Assembly (NCBI GenBank): GCA_028817225.1
Contig: JAPPQC010000028.1
Coordinates: forward strand, 1-43,911
From: Gammaproteobacteria bacterium
GTDB taxonomy: Bacteria > Pseudomonadota > Gammaproteobacteria > Poriferisulfidales > Oxydemutatoraceae
Direction: 5' to 3'
DNA length: 43,911 nucleotides
This document shows, piece after piece, positions 1 to 9,837 of this stretch. Every line of letters begins with the position of its first letter. The first letter of the stretch is position 1. The notes beneath the pieces are model-generated. The model ran no database searches and was not told the DNA's origin. It was given only the letters and a program-made list of their open reading frames with translations. The translations under genes and the position numbers were made by a program.

Positions 1-3000
1 CCAACTGGCGCTGGCCCACCGGAAACGCGGCGGGCCCGCCCGGGTAGGCGTTGTTCGGGAACACATTGTTGCCCACGCGGAAGCCCGCCGCCGGGCAGAA
101 GTCCTCCGGTTCCGCCGGGTCGCGGCCCGCCACCCGGTTCGGCCTGATTTCCCAGTTCACCGTCACCGTTGTCGGATGGTCCAACCCGCTGGTGAGCCGC
201 ATCAGAACCAGGCGAAATTCGCCTTCGTCCGCGCTGATGGCGGCGGGGGTGAATTGCCGGTTCAGCACCGCGACATCCAGAACGCGCGGCGGATTGACGA
301 CGAGGGCCACCACATCGGAATCGGAACCGCCGGTAACGCTGTCGGTCACCGTCAGCCGGAAGTAGCGCGGCAGCGGCGCGGCGCCCTGGTGCGCCCGCAG
401 CAGCACCGTCGGTCTCGCGGTGTCGGCGCCGGTCAGTCGCGTCAGCACGGCGGCGGGGGCGGTGCTGGCGATTGCCGGGGCATTGACATCGTCGGCGGCC
501 ACCTGCCGCCACGAATACTGCAAGCGCTCGCTGCGGCTGGCCGCGTCCACGCTGTCGCGGGCGGCGAGACTGCCGCTGCCGTCCAGCGTTACGACGATGC
601 CCTCCAGCGGCGCATACAGCGTCTGGTCGGGGCCCGCGCTGGCGCGCGCGCCGGCGCCGCTGCGGTAGTTGACGACGACTTCATCAAACCCGGTGAGGCC
701 CTGCCGGTCGGTCGCCGTCAGCCTCAGGGTGACGGCGCCGACGGTGCCGCGCTGGATATTGACGACGCTGATGACGGGATTGAGGACATTGTAGGCGGTC
801 ATCTCGTCGCCGAGAACCGCGTCGGTCGAGAAAACAACCGGCGGAAACGACGGGCTTTGGCTCCACTCCAGTTGCAGCGGGCTGCCGTCCGGGTCGCTGG
901 CCGTGGCGCTGACAATCCGGAATTCCTCGTTCTCGTCAACCATGATGGCCTCGCCCGCCTCCACCACCGGCGGCTCGGTGTCGTTGACGAGAATAGTAAA
1001 GATGCGGCTGTCTCCGGTGGTGGGGGCGTAATCGTGGTTCAACCCGGGGCAGTTGCGACCGTCATCAGTCCACAATCCGTTGTGAGTCAGGCAAGAGATA
1101 TGGCGGTCGTCTGAATGATGCGTAACAACGGTATAGCGGAGGTACAGCCTGGTGGGTTCGCTCACATCCGGCGCGCGGAACCACGCGTCCAGCCAAGTGG
1201 CCGGGTTGTCGTTGCGACCAAACACCCCTGACTGCGGGCCGGGCGGCTCAAGCGCCGGGCGCGGCGGCGGCGGCCCAAACGCGATGCGGTGCGGGTCATC
1301 ATCGCGCAGCGGCAAGGCGAGGGCGGTGTTATTTCTGTCCACCTGCTGCCAGACACTCCTTTCAACCCTGTTGAACAGGATATCCCCCGTATAAGGCACG
1401 CGCACGCGAATCCGGGCGCCTTCGTTGACCCGGTAAGAACTCGGTATCCACCCGCCCTGCCGCCTGAAGTTACGGGAAACCCAGTACGCCCCGGGCGCGG
1501 TATGAGGCGTCAGTCTCACCGTCGCCTGCACCATGCTGCTCTGCTGTGTGAGAGTGTCGGTTACGGTGAAGCGGAAGTGCACCGGGGTCACAACATTGTA
1601 GTGCGGCGGCGTGAAACTCGCGATGGTGCTGGTGCTGTTCCTCAGTGTCAGCGCGAGGGGGTTGCCGCCGGACACCGCGGCGGCGGCGGGCGTGTTCGAC
1701 ACAATCTGCTCCCAGCGGTACACCAGGTCGGCTCTGCCGCCGGCGGCGTTGCGGCTGGCATCGGCGTTCAGGATGGCCACCCTCGGCCTGTCCGGGTTTT
1801 GCCAGAAGGATCCGGACTCCGCGTACGGGTTGAAGGTTCCGGGCACCGCGAACGGGCCGATGGTCGGCGGGCTGTTGTCGCGCACGGTAACGCTGATGGT
1901 GTCCGCGCCCACCAGCCCCTGGCTGTCGGTTGCCGCCAGTTCCAGCGTGAACGACTGCGTTCCCAATCTCGCCGAAATGTCGGGGAAGGTCACAACGGCG
2001 GTGCCCGTCGTCGCCTCAATGCCGACGCGCGGCGCCCGCGGGTTGTTCGGGTCGGGCACAATTTGCCGCCACGACCAGGTCAGGTTGGCGTCGCCGTCCG
2101 GGTCGGACGCGGCGCCGGTTACCGTCGCGCTCGTGCCCTCAATGGCGACGGCGATGTCGGCGGGCAGCGTCACCACCGGCGCCTCGGTGTCGTTGACGGT
2201 TACCAGCGCGGTGGCGCTGGCGGCGGCGTCCATATAGCCGGGGCGGCTCGCCATCGCGGTCAGCCGGAAGGTGTAGTCAGTGGGCGCGGCGACATCCGGC
2301 GCGACAAACGACGCGTTGGCGGTGTCGGCGCCGCTCAGTTGCACGGCGGCGCCGCCGGTCTGCGTCCAGCGGTACGCCACGGTGGAGGTTACAAACCGCA
2401 TGTCCTGCACCGCCGCGCCTGCAAGGACCACGCGCCGCCCCTCGTTGACGGCCTGCGCCGGGATGGCGCCGACGCTGAGCGGCGGCAACGGGCGCCTGCG
2501 CACGGTGATGACCACCGTCGCCGAGGCGCTCTGCCGGCTGACGCTGGCAAGGTCGTCCACCGTCAGCCGGAAGTAAAACGCCAGTTCATCCGCGCCGAGG
2601 TCGGGCGCGACAAAGGTCGTTACGGCGGTGCCGGTGGAAGTCAGCACATAACCGAACTGGCCTTCGGGCAGCACCGGGTCGCGCGGGTCTTCCGAGAGCG
2701 CCTGCTGCCACAGGAACGACAGGCCGGCGGTGCTGTCGGTGGTCAGGGCCGAGCGGCTGTTGCCGGCGTCCAGCACCACCGTGTCGCCGACGAACACCGT
2801 GCGGTCAGGCCCCGGATTGGCGCGCGGCGGCGTGTTGTCGCGGACGCGCACGACAACCGAATCCGCCCCGGCGAGGCCGGCGGCATCGGTCGCAACCAGC
2901 GTCAGCGTGAAACTGCGGCTGATGCCGGAGCCGATGTCCGGCCACACAAACACCGAGGTGGCGGTGGTGGCGGCGGACGCGCCGTCGGTGACTGCATTGA

Positions 3001-6000
3001 AGACGGTCAGCGCGCGCGCGCTGCTGAGTTGCTGCGGGAGATTCCATGCAAGCGCCACCGCGCCGCCGTCCGGGTCGGCGGCGGTGGCGGTCAGCGTCGT
3101 GACTTCGCCTTCAATGACTTCAATGAAGTCGGCGGCCACATCCGCCGCCGGCGGCTGCACATCGTGAACCGTCACCTGCACCAGGTCGCTTGACGAGGTG
3201 CTCATGCCGCCGCGCGCGGCGGTGGCGGTGAAGCGGAAAACCAGCGTCGCCGACGCGGCGACATTCGGCGCGGTGAAACGGGCGCGGTCGGTGTCGGCGC
3301 CGCTCAACTGCACGGCGGCGGGGTCGGTGTCGGCGATGGCCGGGGCGCCGTCAAAGTCGCCGGACACCTGCGTCCAGCGGAAGGTCAGGAAATCGCTGGC
3401 GGTGTCGCCTGCGGCGCGCGTGCCGGTCGCCGCCAGCGTGATGGTTGCCGGAACCAGCATGCCGTCGTTGCCGACAACGCCCTCGGCGACGCTGCGGTCG
3501 GCGCCGGCGTCGGCGACGGGCGCCGGCGGCGGCGATGCCGCATCGCTGGAATTGATGACGCCGGCCTGCGAAGTCACCGCGCCCAGCCTGGTGCCCAGCC
3601 CCTGCGGGTTGCGGATGATGACATTCCAGGTCTCGGCGTTCTCATCAAGGGTGTCGTTGAATGTCGGCACGGCGACGACGACCTCGCGCGCGCCGTCCGG
3701 AATGGTCGCGGTGCCGGACGGAAAGGTTGTGCCGGCGGCGGTGCCGCCGAAGTCGGCCTCGGCGACGCTGGTGACGACGCCGGTGCCGGTAACAACCCAC
3801 GCCACGCTGATGCGGTCGGCGGGAGCGGGCACATCCTCGGTGCGGCCAATGCGGACGGTGAAGGTCAGCGTCGCGCCCTCGTCCACCCGCGGCGCGGCGG
3901 CGACCGAAAAACTGCGGCCCACCGGCGCAATCAGCGCAATGGCGACGCTGTCGGTCGTCGCGCGCATCGTTACGGTGTCGGTCACCGTCAGTTCAAAGTA
4001 CTGCGTCGTCGGCAGCAGCGGCGCGCTGAAGGTGGTTGCGGCGGCGTGCGGCGACGCCAGTTCGGCGCGGTCGGCTTGCGGCCCGCTGAACGCGCCGCCG
4101 TCCGCGTCCGTCTGCCGCCAGCCGTAGCGCAGTTGGCCGGTGTGGCCGCCGCCGCGCGCGTCACGGCTGCCGCCGCCGTCCAGCGTGATTTCCTCGCCGG
4201 TGATTTGCGTCTGGTCGTCGCCGGCGCGCGCCGTCGGCGCCGCGTCGCTGCGCACGACGACTTGCAGCGTGTCGGTCGCCGTCAGGCCGACGGAGTCGGT
4301 CACCGTCAGCGTCAGCGTCAGGCCGCCGGTGGTTCCCGCCGTGACGCCCGTCCAGGTGGCGACGGCGGCGGGGTCGGCGCTGTCGTCAAAAACAACGCCC
4401 GGCGGCCCGCTCCAGCGCGCGGTTACGGCGTCGCCGTCGGGGTCGGCGATGACGGCGGCGAGGGTTGAAGTCGTGTGCTCGACAACGGCGAGATCGGCGC
4501 CCGCCTGCGCCGACGGCGGCGCGGTGTCGCGCACATTCACGGCGTACACGGCGGCGGCGCTGGAAGAAAGATAATCGGCGGCGGCGGCGGTGGCGACAAC
4601 GCGGAAATAAACGGCGGTCTGGCTGACCACCGACGGCGCCGTCCAGGCGACGCTGATGCCGCCGCCGGCGGCAACCGCGCCGGACGGGTTGTCAATCGGC
4701 GCGTGGTTCGGGTCGGCCCGGGCAACGGCGGTGTCGGTGGTGGCGTCGGCCACCTGCGTAACGGTGTATTGCAGCACCGCGTCCGGCGGCGTGCCGGGGG
4801 CGCGGCTGATGGTGGCGGTGAAGTTGGCGGGCGTGTTCTCGGCCACCGGCGCGGCGGCGCCGAAGGCGATGCCCGGAACCGGCAGCGGCGGCTTGTCGCG
4901 CAGCATGACGGCGGCGCTGGCCGCCTGGGGAATCCGGCTGACCGCGCCGCCGCCGGCGCCGACCGACACGCCGTGCAGCGTAACCGTCAGCGTCTCTGCG
5001 GTCTCGGCCTCGTCATCGTCGGTGATACGCAGGCGGATTTGCGCGCCCGGCGCGCCCGGCGGAATCAGCGTCGTTCCCGGCGGCAACCCCGGCAACGCGC
5101 TTTCGTCGGTGTAATCGCCCGCCGTAACGCCGGCAACAGTCCAGGTAACGGCGACAAAGCCTTGCGAGGGCGCGGTGGCGGGGGGGTTCGTGGGGGTGAG
5201 CATCAACACGGAAAACACCGCCGTGCGGCCTTCCGTTACCTGCCCGGCGGGGCCGATGATGGTGACAAAGAGCGGGTCGTTTTGCGGAATGCGGACAATC
5301 GCGCGCGCCGACGATGCGCGGATGACGACATTCTCGACGGCGCCGTACGACAAATCCACATCCTCGGCGCTGACGGGCCGCAAAAGGCCGGTAACGGGAT
5401 CCAGTTCCAGGTCTTCAATCAGGTCCTCGTCCAGAAAGACGAGGTCAATGCCGTAAGCCTCTGCCGCCTCGTTCAGCGGGTCGTCCACAACGCCTGCCGG
5501 GCCGGGCGCGCGAATCGGGAAGTCCACGCGGCGCCGGTCGTGGCCGAACGCCCGGCCCAGCCGCGCAGCGGTGGCGGTTGTATAGTCGCCGGGGGCGGCG
5601 CTGCCCGCCACCGTGCCAACGCCCAGATAGAAGGGGTTGCGCTCGATGGGCGTGCTGTCCGGCGGGCTGATGATGACGGCGCTGATGGTGGCCGAACCGC
5701 CCTCGGCGATGTCAACGAACTGTTGCTCCCAGCCGATGACGACGGGGTCGTCATCCGTGATGGTGACGATGCTGAGGCCGGACTGAAAGGTGACATGCCG
5801 GTCCGCCACCGATGTTCGCAGGGCCTCGGGGCCGGTCGCCACCGTTGTGGTCGCCAGCCGCAGCACCAGCCGCTCGGTGTCCTCGGGCACCGCGTCTTCA
5901 ATGGTGGCCAGATTGAAGCAGTGCTCCAGGTTGTTGCCGTTGTTCGCGTTGTTGAAGGGGCCGAGACGCAGCCCGGCCAGGCCGGCGCCGATGTCGCCGG

Positions 6001-8767
6001 CGGCGGCGAAGGTGCTTTCGTCGCCGCCGACGACACCCGGCTCGTCGGCGCCGAAAACGGGCGCCACCTCGACATAGACATTTCTGCCGGGCCTGAATTC
6101 GGCGGGCGGCGGCGACGACACCGACACGCACACCTGCGTGCTGGCGCCTTCAACCAGCGTGTAATCGCGGCGAAAACCGAGCGTCGTGCGGAAGTCGCTT
6201 TCGGCGATGACGACGGTGGAAGTAACCAGCCCGATGCGCCCCACGCGCGGCGTGCGGCTGACCTCGCCGGCGCGGACATTCGCAATGAAGCGATCCTCCA
6301 GCGTCAGCGAGATGGTCTCGCCCACCTCGGTCTCGTCGTCGTCAATGATGTTCAGGTCGTAAGTCTGGCTGGTCTGGAACGGCTCGAACACCGCCGTCAG
6401 ACGACCGGTGGTGCTCAGCGCAACCTCGGTGTTGGTGCCGGCGATGGCGGTGCCGGAAAGACGCGCGAAGACAATCAGTTGGCCTTCCGACGGGCCGGTC
6501 AGCGACGCGACGACACTGACCGGGGTTCCCTGCGGGTTCGCGTCCTCGTCCACGACGGGGTATTGAAGCGGCGCGCCCGCGTGATCCAGGCCCATGAAAT
6601 AGCGGATGGGGTCGCTCTGCGCCACGCTGACGACATGCCGGAGAGCGGACTCGGCATTGGCGGCATTCTGGACATTGCTCAACTCAATCGTCAGCGTCTC
6701 GGTGCTTTCGTTGAGGACATCGTCCACGACGCGGATGGGCAGCTGCACGCGGGTTCTGCCGGGCCTCAGCACCAGCGTGCCGCCGATGTAGTCTTCCCTG
6801 ATCTCGACGGTGACGCCGTTGACGGCGATCTCGCCGGGGATGACTTCAAAGTCCTCCGGCTCCAGCGGATTGACGCCGGTCGGCAGAATCCGCCAGTTGG
6901 CGCTGATATTGCCGTCTTCAAAGATCGACGTTTCAGGCACCGACACGGTGAACGGCGCGATGGCGCCTTCCTCAAAGGCGCCGCCGTCGGGCAGCGGCGT
7001 GAAGACGCCGTCGCGGATGCTGGTGGTGCCGGTGACGGCGATTTCCACTTCGGCGGGCGGACGCACGATGACGGTGACCCAGTCCTGCGCCTGGCGCTCG
7101 GTGAAGATGTCGCGGGTGGTCAGGCGAAAGTGGTGCGTTGTCAGCGTCGTCGGCACATCAAGCGTCACCCTCACGCTGAAAGCGCGCCCGCCCGGAATCA
7201 GCGACCCGCCGCCGGCGACGGGCCGGTTGCTGGCGGCGCCGTCCACCTCCTCCCAGGTGTAGCGCAGCCGGTCGGTGAAACTGCCGCCGCGCGCATCGCG
7301 GCTGAGGCCGCCGTCCAGCGCGAACCGGTTCGGCGCGCTGTCGGTGGACGACACCGTCACCTGCTGGTCAAAGCCGGCGTGCGGGCGCGGCGGACTGGTG
7401 TCCTTGACGACAAACCGCACCTCGTGGAAATCGGACAATCTGACACTGTCCGTCACCGTCAGCCGCACCGTGTGCACCGCCCGCCCTCCCGGGGCGCGCA
7501 CTTCCGGCATGACGAAACTGCTCCTCGCCGTCGTCGGCGACTGTATCGAGACACGGGCGCCGCCGACGGCGGCGGCCTGGCTCCATTGGTAGGTAACGGT
7601 GTCGCCGTCCGGGTCGGCGCCGATGCCGGTCAGCGCATGGCTTCTGCCCTCAAAGGTCTCAACTTCTTCCACGGTCACGCCGGGCCGCGACTCCACGCGC
7701 GCGGTCGGCGGCTCCACATCGTTGACCTCAATATAAGTCGTATAGACCTGCGAACTGATGTGGCCGACTTCCCGGTCCCTGACGCATCCGTCCGCCCTCA
7801 GCACCTCGAAGGTCAGCACGGTGCACCGGAAAACCAGCACTTCCTGCGACACCACATCCCGGCGCACCGTCTGGCACGCCTGCCACCGCGGGCCTTGCCC
7901 GCTCGGCACCGTTATCTGGAACGGGCCAGCCCAGACTTCGGTGTGCGACCGGGTGGCATTGATGAACACCGGGTCAAAGTGCGGCGCGTATTCAACGAAG
8001 CGCGCCTGCTCCAGCACGCCGGACAACTTGGTGGGGGGGCCATCGTCTCCGCTGTAGCCGAAGGTGCAGCAGGTGGAAATCGGCGTCAGGCTGGTGTTTC
8101 GCCACAGGCCCTGCGATTCGGAGGTCTGCTCCACATCCGGGCAGTGCTCGGCGGGATCCACGCACATGGCAATGGCCTCCTGCGTGCATGCGGCGGTCGG
8201 CGCACTGTAGGTCGAGAACACCGGCATGCCGTTCACCAGAATGCCGTCGGCGTTGAGCCTGCCTTCGTTCGCGCGATAGACCCTTCTGAAGTCCGTCAGG
8301 GCATGGGTTGAAGAAGACGAGAGGATTCCCCGGTCAATGGCAATCAAACCCTCGTACGAGCCGAGGTCGGTCCCGTCGGGGGCAATGATGTGCTCTATAT
8401 CGCAACTCCCGTCCACGAATCTGCTAACACACCGCCGGGTGTATCCCTGCGGCAAGACATCCTCGCCAAGAAAATTATGCGGGTATATTCCGGGCCTGCG
8501 AACAGGGTCGGCTATTATTTCAAGATTCGGATCGCCGCTGAATTTGTCCAGGCGAACCTGGGCCGGCAGAATATGATCGGCCCCGGCCTCCCCCGGCAGC
8601 CACGCCGCCGGCGACGCCAGCAGGACGGCCAGCAGGTGCGGCACGCAACAGCCGCCGGCAAGCCGCGACACCCAACTTTTTCTTGCGGCGTGTCCGCGCC
8701 GTGTTGCAGGCGCGGGGCGCACGCCGCTGGCAAACCGCGGCGCCCGACTTTTCCTCTCCCCGGACAT
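1..8767 (-). CDS. Giant secreted repeat protein (PKD/cadherin-like and Calx-beta-like modules), partial
   Basis: One minus-strand frame stays open from the ATG at 8767 to the left edge: 2,922 codons without a stop, C-terminus missing. The N-terminus carries Arg/Lys-rich sequence followed by a hydrophobic stretch (PHLLAVLLASPAAWLPG), which reads as a signal peptide ending near AGA|DH. The body alternates two module types. PKD/cadherin-like modules carry DPDGD...W.Q and LDGG.SRDARGG...YTW motifs. Calx-beta-like modules carry ITDDDE.E..ETL.V.L motifs, with acidic clusters expected to bind calcium. Such architectures belong to large bacterial adhesins or surface proteins; the export route cannot be judged without the C-terminus. 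A TATAAT lies 6 bases before the ATG. If transcription starts there, a GTG further in (the VSRLAGG segment) is an alternative start giving a more ordinary signal peptide. The leader contains an in-frame 72-base duplication. Confidence 0.85.
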   Translation of the reverse strand, partial: MSGERKSRAPRFASGVRPAPATRRGHAARKSWVSRLAGGCCVPHLLAVLLASPAAWLPGEAGADHILPAQVRLDKFSGDPNLEIIADPVRRPGIYPHNFLGEDVLPQGYTRRCVSRFVDGSCDIEHIIAPDGTDLGSYEGLIAIDRGILSSSSTHALTDFRRVYRANEGRLNADGILVNGMPVFSTYSAPTAACTQEAIAMCVDPAEHCPDVEQTSESQGLWRNTSLTPISTCCTFGYSGDDGPPTKLSGVLEQARFVEYAPHFDPVFINATRSHTEVWAGPFQITVPSGQGPRWQACQTVRRDVVSQEVLVFRCTVLTFEVLRADGCVRDREVGHISSQVYTTYIEVNDVEPPTARVESRPGVTVEEVETFEGRSHALTGIGADPDGDTVTYQWSQAAAVGGARVSIQSPTTARSSFVMPEVRAPGGRAVHTVRLTVTDSVRLSDFHEVRFVVKDTSPPRPHAGFDQQVTVSSTDSAPNRFALDGGLSRDARGGSFTDRLRYTWEEVDGAASNRPVAGGGSLIPGGRAFSVRVTLDVPTTLTTHHFRLTTRDIFTERQAQDWVTVIVRPPAEVEIAVTGTTSIRDGVFTPLPDGGAFEEGAIAPFTVSVPETSIFEDGNISANWRILPTGVNPLEPEDFEVIPGEIAVNGVTVEIREDYIGGTLVLRPGRTRVQLPIRVVDDVLNESTETLTIELSNVQNAANAESALRHVVSVAQSDPIRYFMGLDHAGAPLQYPVVDEDANPQGTPVSVVASLTGPSEGQLIVFARLSGTAIAGTNTEVALSTTGRLTAVFEPFQTSQTYDLNIIDDDETEVGETISLTLEDRFIANVRAGEVSRTPRVGRIGLVTSTVVIAESDFRTTLGFRRDYTLVEGASTQVCVSVSSPPPAEFRPGRNVYVEVAPVFGADEPGVVGGDESTFAAAGDIGAGLAGLRLGPFNNANNGNNLEHCFNLATIEDAVPEDTERLVLRLATTTVATGPEALRTSVADRHVTFQSGLSIVTITDDDPVVIGWEQQFVDIAEGGSATISAVIISPPDSTPIERNPFYLGVGTVAGSAAPGDYTTATAARLGRAFGHDRRRVDFPIRAPGPAGVVDDPLNEAAEAYGIDLVFLDEDLIEDLELDPVTGLLRPVSAEDVDLSYGAVENVVIRASSARAIVRIPQNDPLFVTIIGPAGQVTEGRTAVFSVLMLTPTNPPATAPSQGFVAVTWTVAGVTAGDYTDESALPGLPPGTTLIPPGAPGAQIRLRITDDDEAETAETLTVTLHGVSVGAGGGAVSRIPQAASAAVMLRDKPPLPVPGIAFGAAAPVAENTPANFTATISRAPGTPPDAVLQYTVTQVADATTDTAVARADPNHAPIDNPSGAVAAGGGISVAWTAPSVVSQTAVYFRVVATAAAADYLSSSAAAVYAVNVRDTAPPSAQAGADLAVVEHTTSTLAAVIADPDGDAVTARWSGPPGVVFDDSADPAAVATWTGVTAGTTGGLTLTLTVTDSVGLTATDTLQVVVRSDAAPTARAGDDQTQITGEEITLDGGGSRDARGGGHTGQLRYGWRQTDADGGAFSGPQADRAELASPHAAATTFSAPLLPTTQYFELTVTDTVTMRATTDSVAIALIAPVGRSFSVAAAPRVDEGATLTFTVRIGRTEDVPAPADRISVAWVVTGTGVVTSVAEADFGGTAAGTTFPSGTATIPDGAREVVVAVPTFNDTLDENAETWNVIIRNPQGLGTRLGAVTSQAGVINSSDAASPPPAPVADAGADRSVAEGVVGNDGMLVPATITLAATGTRAAGDTASDFLTFRWTQVSGDFDGAPAIADTDPAAVQLSGADTDRARFTAPNVAASATLVFRFTATAARGGMSTSSSDLVQVTVHDVQPPAADVAADFIEVIEGEVTTLTATAADPDGGAVALAWNLPQQLSSARALTVFNAVTDGASAATTATSVFVWPDIGSGISRSFTLTLVATDAAGLAGADSVVVRVRDNTPPRANPGPDRTVFVGDTVVLDAGNSRSALTTDSTAGLSFLWQQALSEDPRDPVLPEGQFGYVLTSTGTAVTTFVAPDLGADELAFYFRLTVDDLASVSRQSASATVVITVRRRPLPPLSVGAIPAQAVNEGRRVVLAGAAVQDMRFVTSTVAYRWTQTGGAAVQLSGADTANASFVAPDVAAPTDYTFRLTAMASRPGYMDAAASATALVTVNDTEAPVVTLPADIAVAIEGTSATVTGAASDPDGDANLTWSWRQIVPDPNNPRAPRVGIEATTGTAVVTFPDISARLGTQSFTLELAATDSQGLVGADTISVTVRDNSPPTIGPFAVPGTFNPYAESGSFWQNPDRPRVAILNADASRNAAGGRADLVYRWEQIVSNTPAAAAVSGGNPLALTLRNSTSTIASFTPPHYNVVTPVHFRFTVTDTLTQQSSMVQATVRLTPHTAPGAYWVSRNFRRQGGWIPSSYRVNEGARIRVRVPYTGDILFNRVERSVWQQVDRNNTALALPLRDDDPHRIAFGPPPPRPALEPPGPQSGVFGRNDNPATWLDAWFRAPDVSEPTRLYLRYTVVTHHSDDRHISCLTHNGLWTDDGRNCPGLNHDYAPTTGDSRIFTILVNDTEPPVVEAGEAIMVDENEEFRIVSATASDPDGSPLQLEWSQSPSFPPVVFSTDAVLGDEMTAYNVLNPVISVVNIQRGTVGAVTLRLTATDRQGLTGFDEVVVNYRSGAGARASAGPDQTLYAPLEGIVVTLDGSGSLAARDSVDAASRSERLQYSWRQVAADDVNAPAIASTAPAAVLTRLTGADTARPTVLLRAHQGAAPLPRYFRLTVTDSVTGGSDSDVVALVVNPPRVLDVAVLNRQFTPAAISADEGEFRLVLMRLTSGLDHPTTVTVNWEIRPNRVAGRDPAEPEDFCPAAGFRVGNNVFPNNAYPGGPAAFPVGQRQL
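8645..8757 (-). repeat. In-frame 72-base tandem duplication in the leader of the giant protein
   Basis: Two related segments lie 72 bases apart. On the plus strand, CCGCGACACCCAACTTTT at 8663 and CCGCGGCGCCCGACTTTT at 8735 align, together with the flanking CAAGCCGC/CAAACCGC and GCACGC blocks. The offset is 24 codons, so the reading frame is kept and the pre-signal-peptide region is doubled (the RKSRAPRFASG segment against the RKSWVSRLAGG segment). It resembles the leader duplications seen in the pilin genes of this window. Confidence 0.7.
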
Positions 8768-8773
8768 GCGCGG

Positions 8774-8779
8774 ATTATA
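8774..8779 (-). promoter_or_regulatory. -10 box of the giant surface-protein gene
   Basis: A perfect TATAAT on the minus strand lies 6 bases before the ATG at 8767. A transcript starting 6-8 bases after this box would begin at or next to the start codon, so a leaderless mRNA is likely. Alternatively, translation starts at an internal codon. No convincing -35 box sits 17 bases upstream, because that position falls in or beside the G10 run. Confidence 0.55.
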
Positions 8780-8794
8780 CAGCGAAAACGGCCA

Positions 8795-8804
8795 CCCCCC
8801 CCCC
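8795..8804. repeat. C10/G10 homopolymer in the divergent promoter region
   Basis: Ten consecutive C residues (plus strand) lie between the giant-protein gene and ribF. The run ends 15 bases upstream of the TATAAT of the giant-protein gene, in the -35/spacer region. Homopolymeric tracts there change promoter spacing by slippage in known phase-variable surface proteins such as neisserial opc and fetA. The tract is seen directly; variability is inference. Confidence 0.6.
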
Positions 8805-8846
8805 GCACAAGCGCGATTGACAAAGGTTTCTGAACGGCGGCGCCTG

Positions 8847-8852
8847 TATAAT
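8847..8852 (+). promoter_or_regulatory. -10 box of ribF
   Basis: A perfect TATAAT lies 6 bases before the ribF ATG at 8859. It mirrors the arrangement of the divergent gene. There is no room for a Shine-Dalgarno sequence between the expected transcription start and the ATG, so the ribF operon mRNA is probably leaderless. Confidence 0.55.
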
Positions 8853-8858
8853 CGGCGC

Positions 8859-9818
8859 ATGGAGTGCTTCCACGGAGAACGCGGCCTGGCGCGCGCGGGC
8901 GGCCCCTGCGTCGCCACCGTCGGCGGATTTGACGCGCTGCATCCGGGCCATCAGGCCGTCATCGGGCGGCTGCGGCGGATGGCGGCGGCGCGCGGCCTGC
9001 CGTCGGTCGTTGTGTTGTTCGAGCCGCTGCCGCCGGAGTTTTTCGCCGCGCCGCCGCCGCCGCGCCTGTACCGCCTGCGCGAACGCGCGGCGCACTTGGC
9101 CGGCCTCGGCGTGGAACGCCTCGTGTGCCTGCGGTTTTCGCGCGCCATCGCCGACATGGAGGCCGCCGTTTTCATCGAGCGGTTTCTGGTGCGGGGCCTC
9201 GCCGTCAGCGGGCTGGTCGTCGGCCACGATTTTCGTTTCGGCAAAAACCGCGAAGGCGATTTCGCCATGCTGCGCGAAGCCGGCGCGCGCCACGGCTTTG
9301 ACGCCGAACAGGTCGCCGCGGTTTCCGGCGACGGCGCGCGCATCAGCAGCACGCGCATCCGCGAGACGCTGCTGGCCGGCGACATCGCCGCCGCCAACCG
9401 CCTGCTGGGGCGGCCTTACAGCGTTGCCGGGCGCATCGTCGCCGGGCGCGGTTTGGGCGCGCAACTCGGCTTTCCGACCGCCAACATCGCCTGCGGGCCG
9501 CGCCGGCCACCGCTGGCCGGTGTGTTCGCCGTTGAGGTCGCCGGCGGCGGCGACACGCGCCGCGGCGTCGCCAACGCCGGCTTTCGCCCGACGCTCAATG
9601 ACGCCGGGCTGCGCCGGTGGCAACTGGAGGCGCACCTGCTTGATTTCAGCGGCGACCTCTACGGGCGGCGCCTGGAGGTGCGCCCGCTTTTCCGGATACG
9701 CGACGAGAAAAAATTCTCGTCGGTCGAGGAACTGAAAGAGAACATCGCCAACGACATCGTGGCCGCGCGCCGCTGGTTTGACGACGGCGCGCGCCGCCGC
9801 GCCGCCGCGCGCGCCTGA
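8859..9818 (+). CDS. ribF: Bifunctional riboflavin kinase / FAD synthetase
   Basis: A 319-residue cytosolic enzyme that phosphorylates riboflavin to FMN and adenylates FMN to FAD. The N-terminal nucleotidyltransferase domain shows GGFDALHPGH (HPGH at about 28-31), GHDFRFGKNREGD and ISSTRIR. The C-terminal flavokinase domain shows GFPTAN, the GVFAVEV strand, and the ending LFRIRDEKKFSSVEELK. Length and domain order are normal. The frame stays open upstream, but the conserved start and the TATAAT at 8847 favour the ATG at 8859. It is first of a ribF-ileS-lspA-ispH run, a classic gammaproteobacterial order, and is read divergently from the giant surface protein. Confidence 0.96.
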   Translation: MECFHGERGLARAGGPCVATVGGFDALHPGHQAVIGRLRRMAAARGLPSVVVLFEPLPPEFFAAPPPPRLYRLRERAAHLAGLGVERLVCLRFSRAIADMEAAVFIERFLVRGLAVSGLVVGHDFRFGKNREGDFAMLREAGARHGFDAEQVAAVSGDGARISSTRIRETLLAGDIAAANRLLGRPYSVAGRIVAGRGLGAQLGFPTANIACGPRRPPLAGVFAVEVAGGGDTRRGVANAGFRPTLNDAGLRRWQLEAHLLDFSGDLYGRRLEVRPLFRIRDEKKFSSVEELKENIANDIVAARRWFDDGARRRAAARA

Positions 9819-9837
9819 AGCCGCACCGGTGGCGCGC

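Noticed and set aside
4475..8311. A 1,278-codon plus-strand open frame
   Set aside because: It lies opposite the giant protein, is Arg/Gly/Ala-rich without motifs, and the minus frame contains signal peptide and recognisable repeat modules. It is a GC-driven shadow.
8817..8852. Classical sigma-70 promoter TTGACA...TATAAT for ribF
   Set aside because: The two boxes are 24 bases apart, too far for a normal promoter. Only the -10 box was kept.
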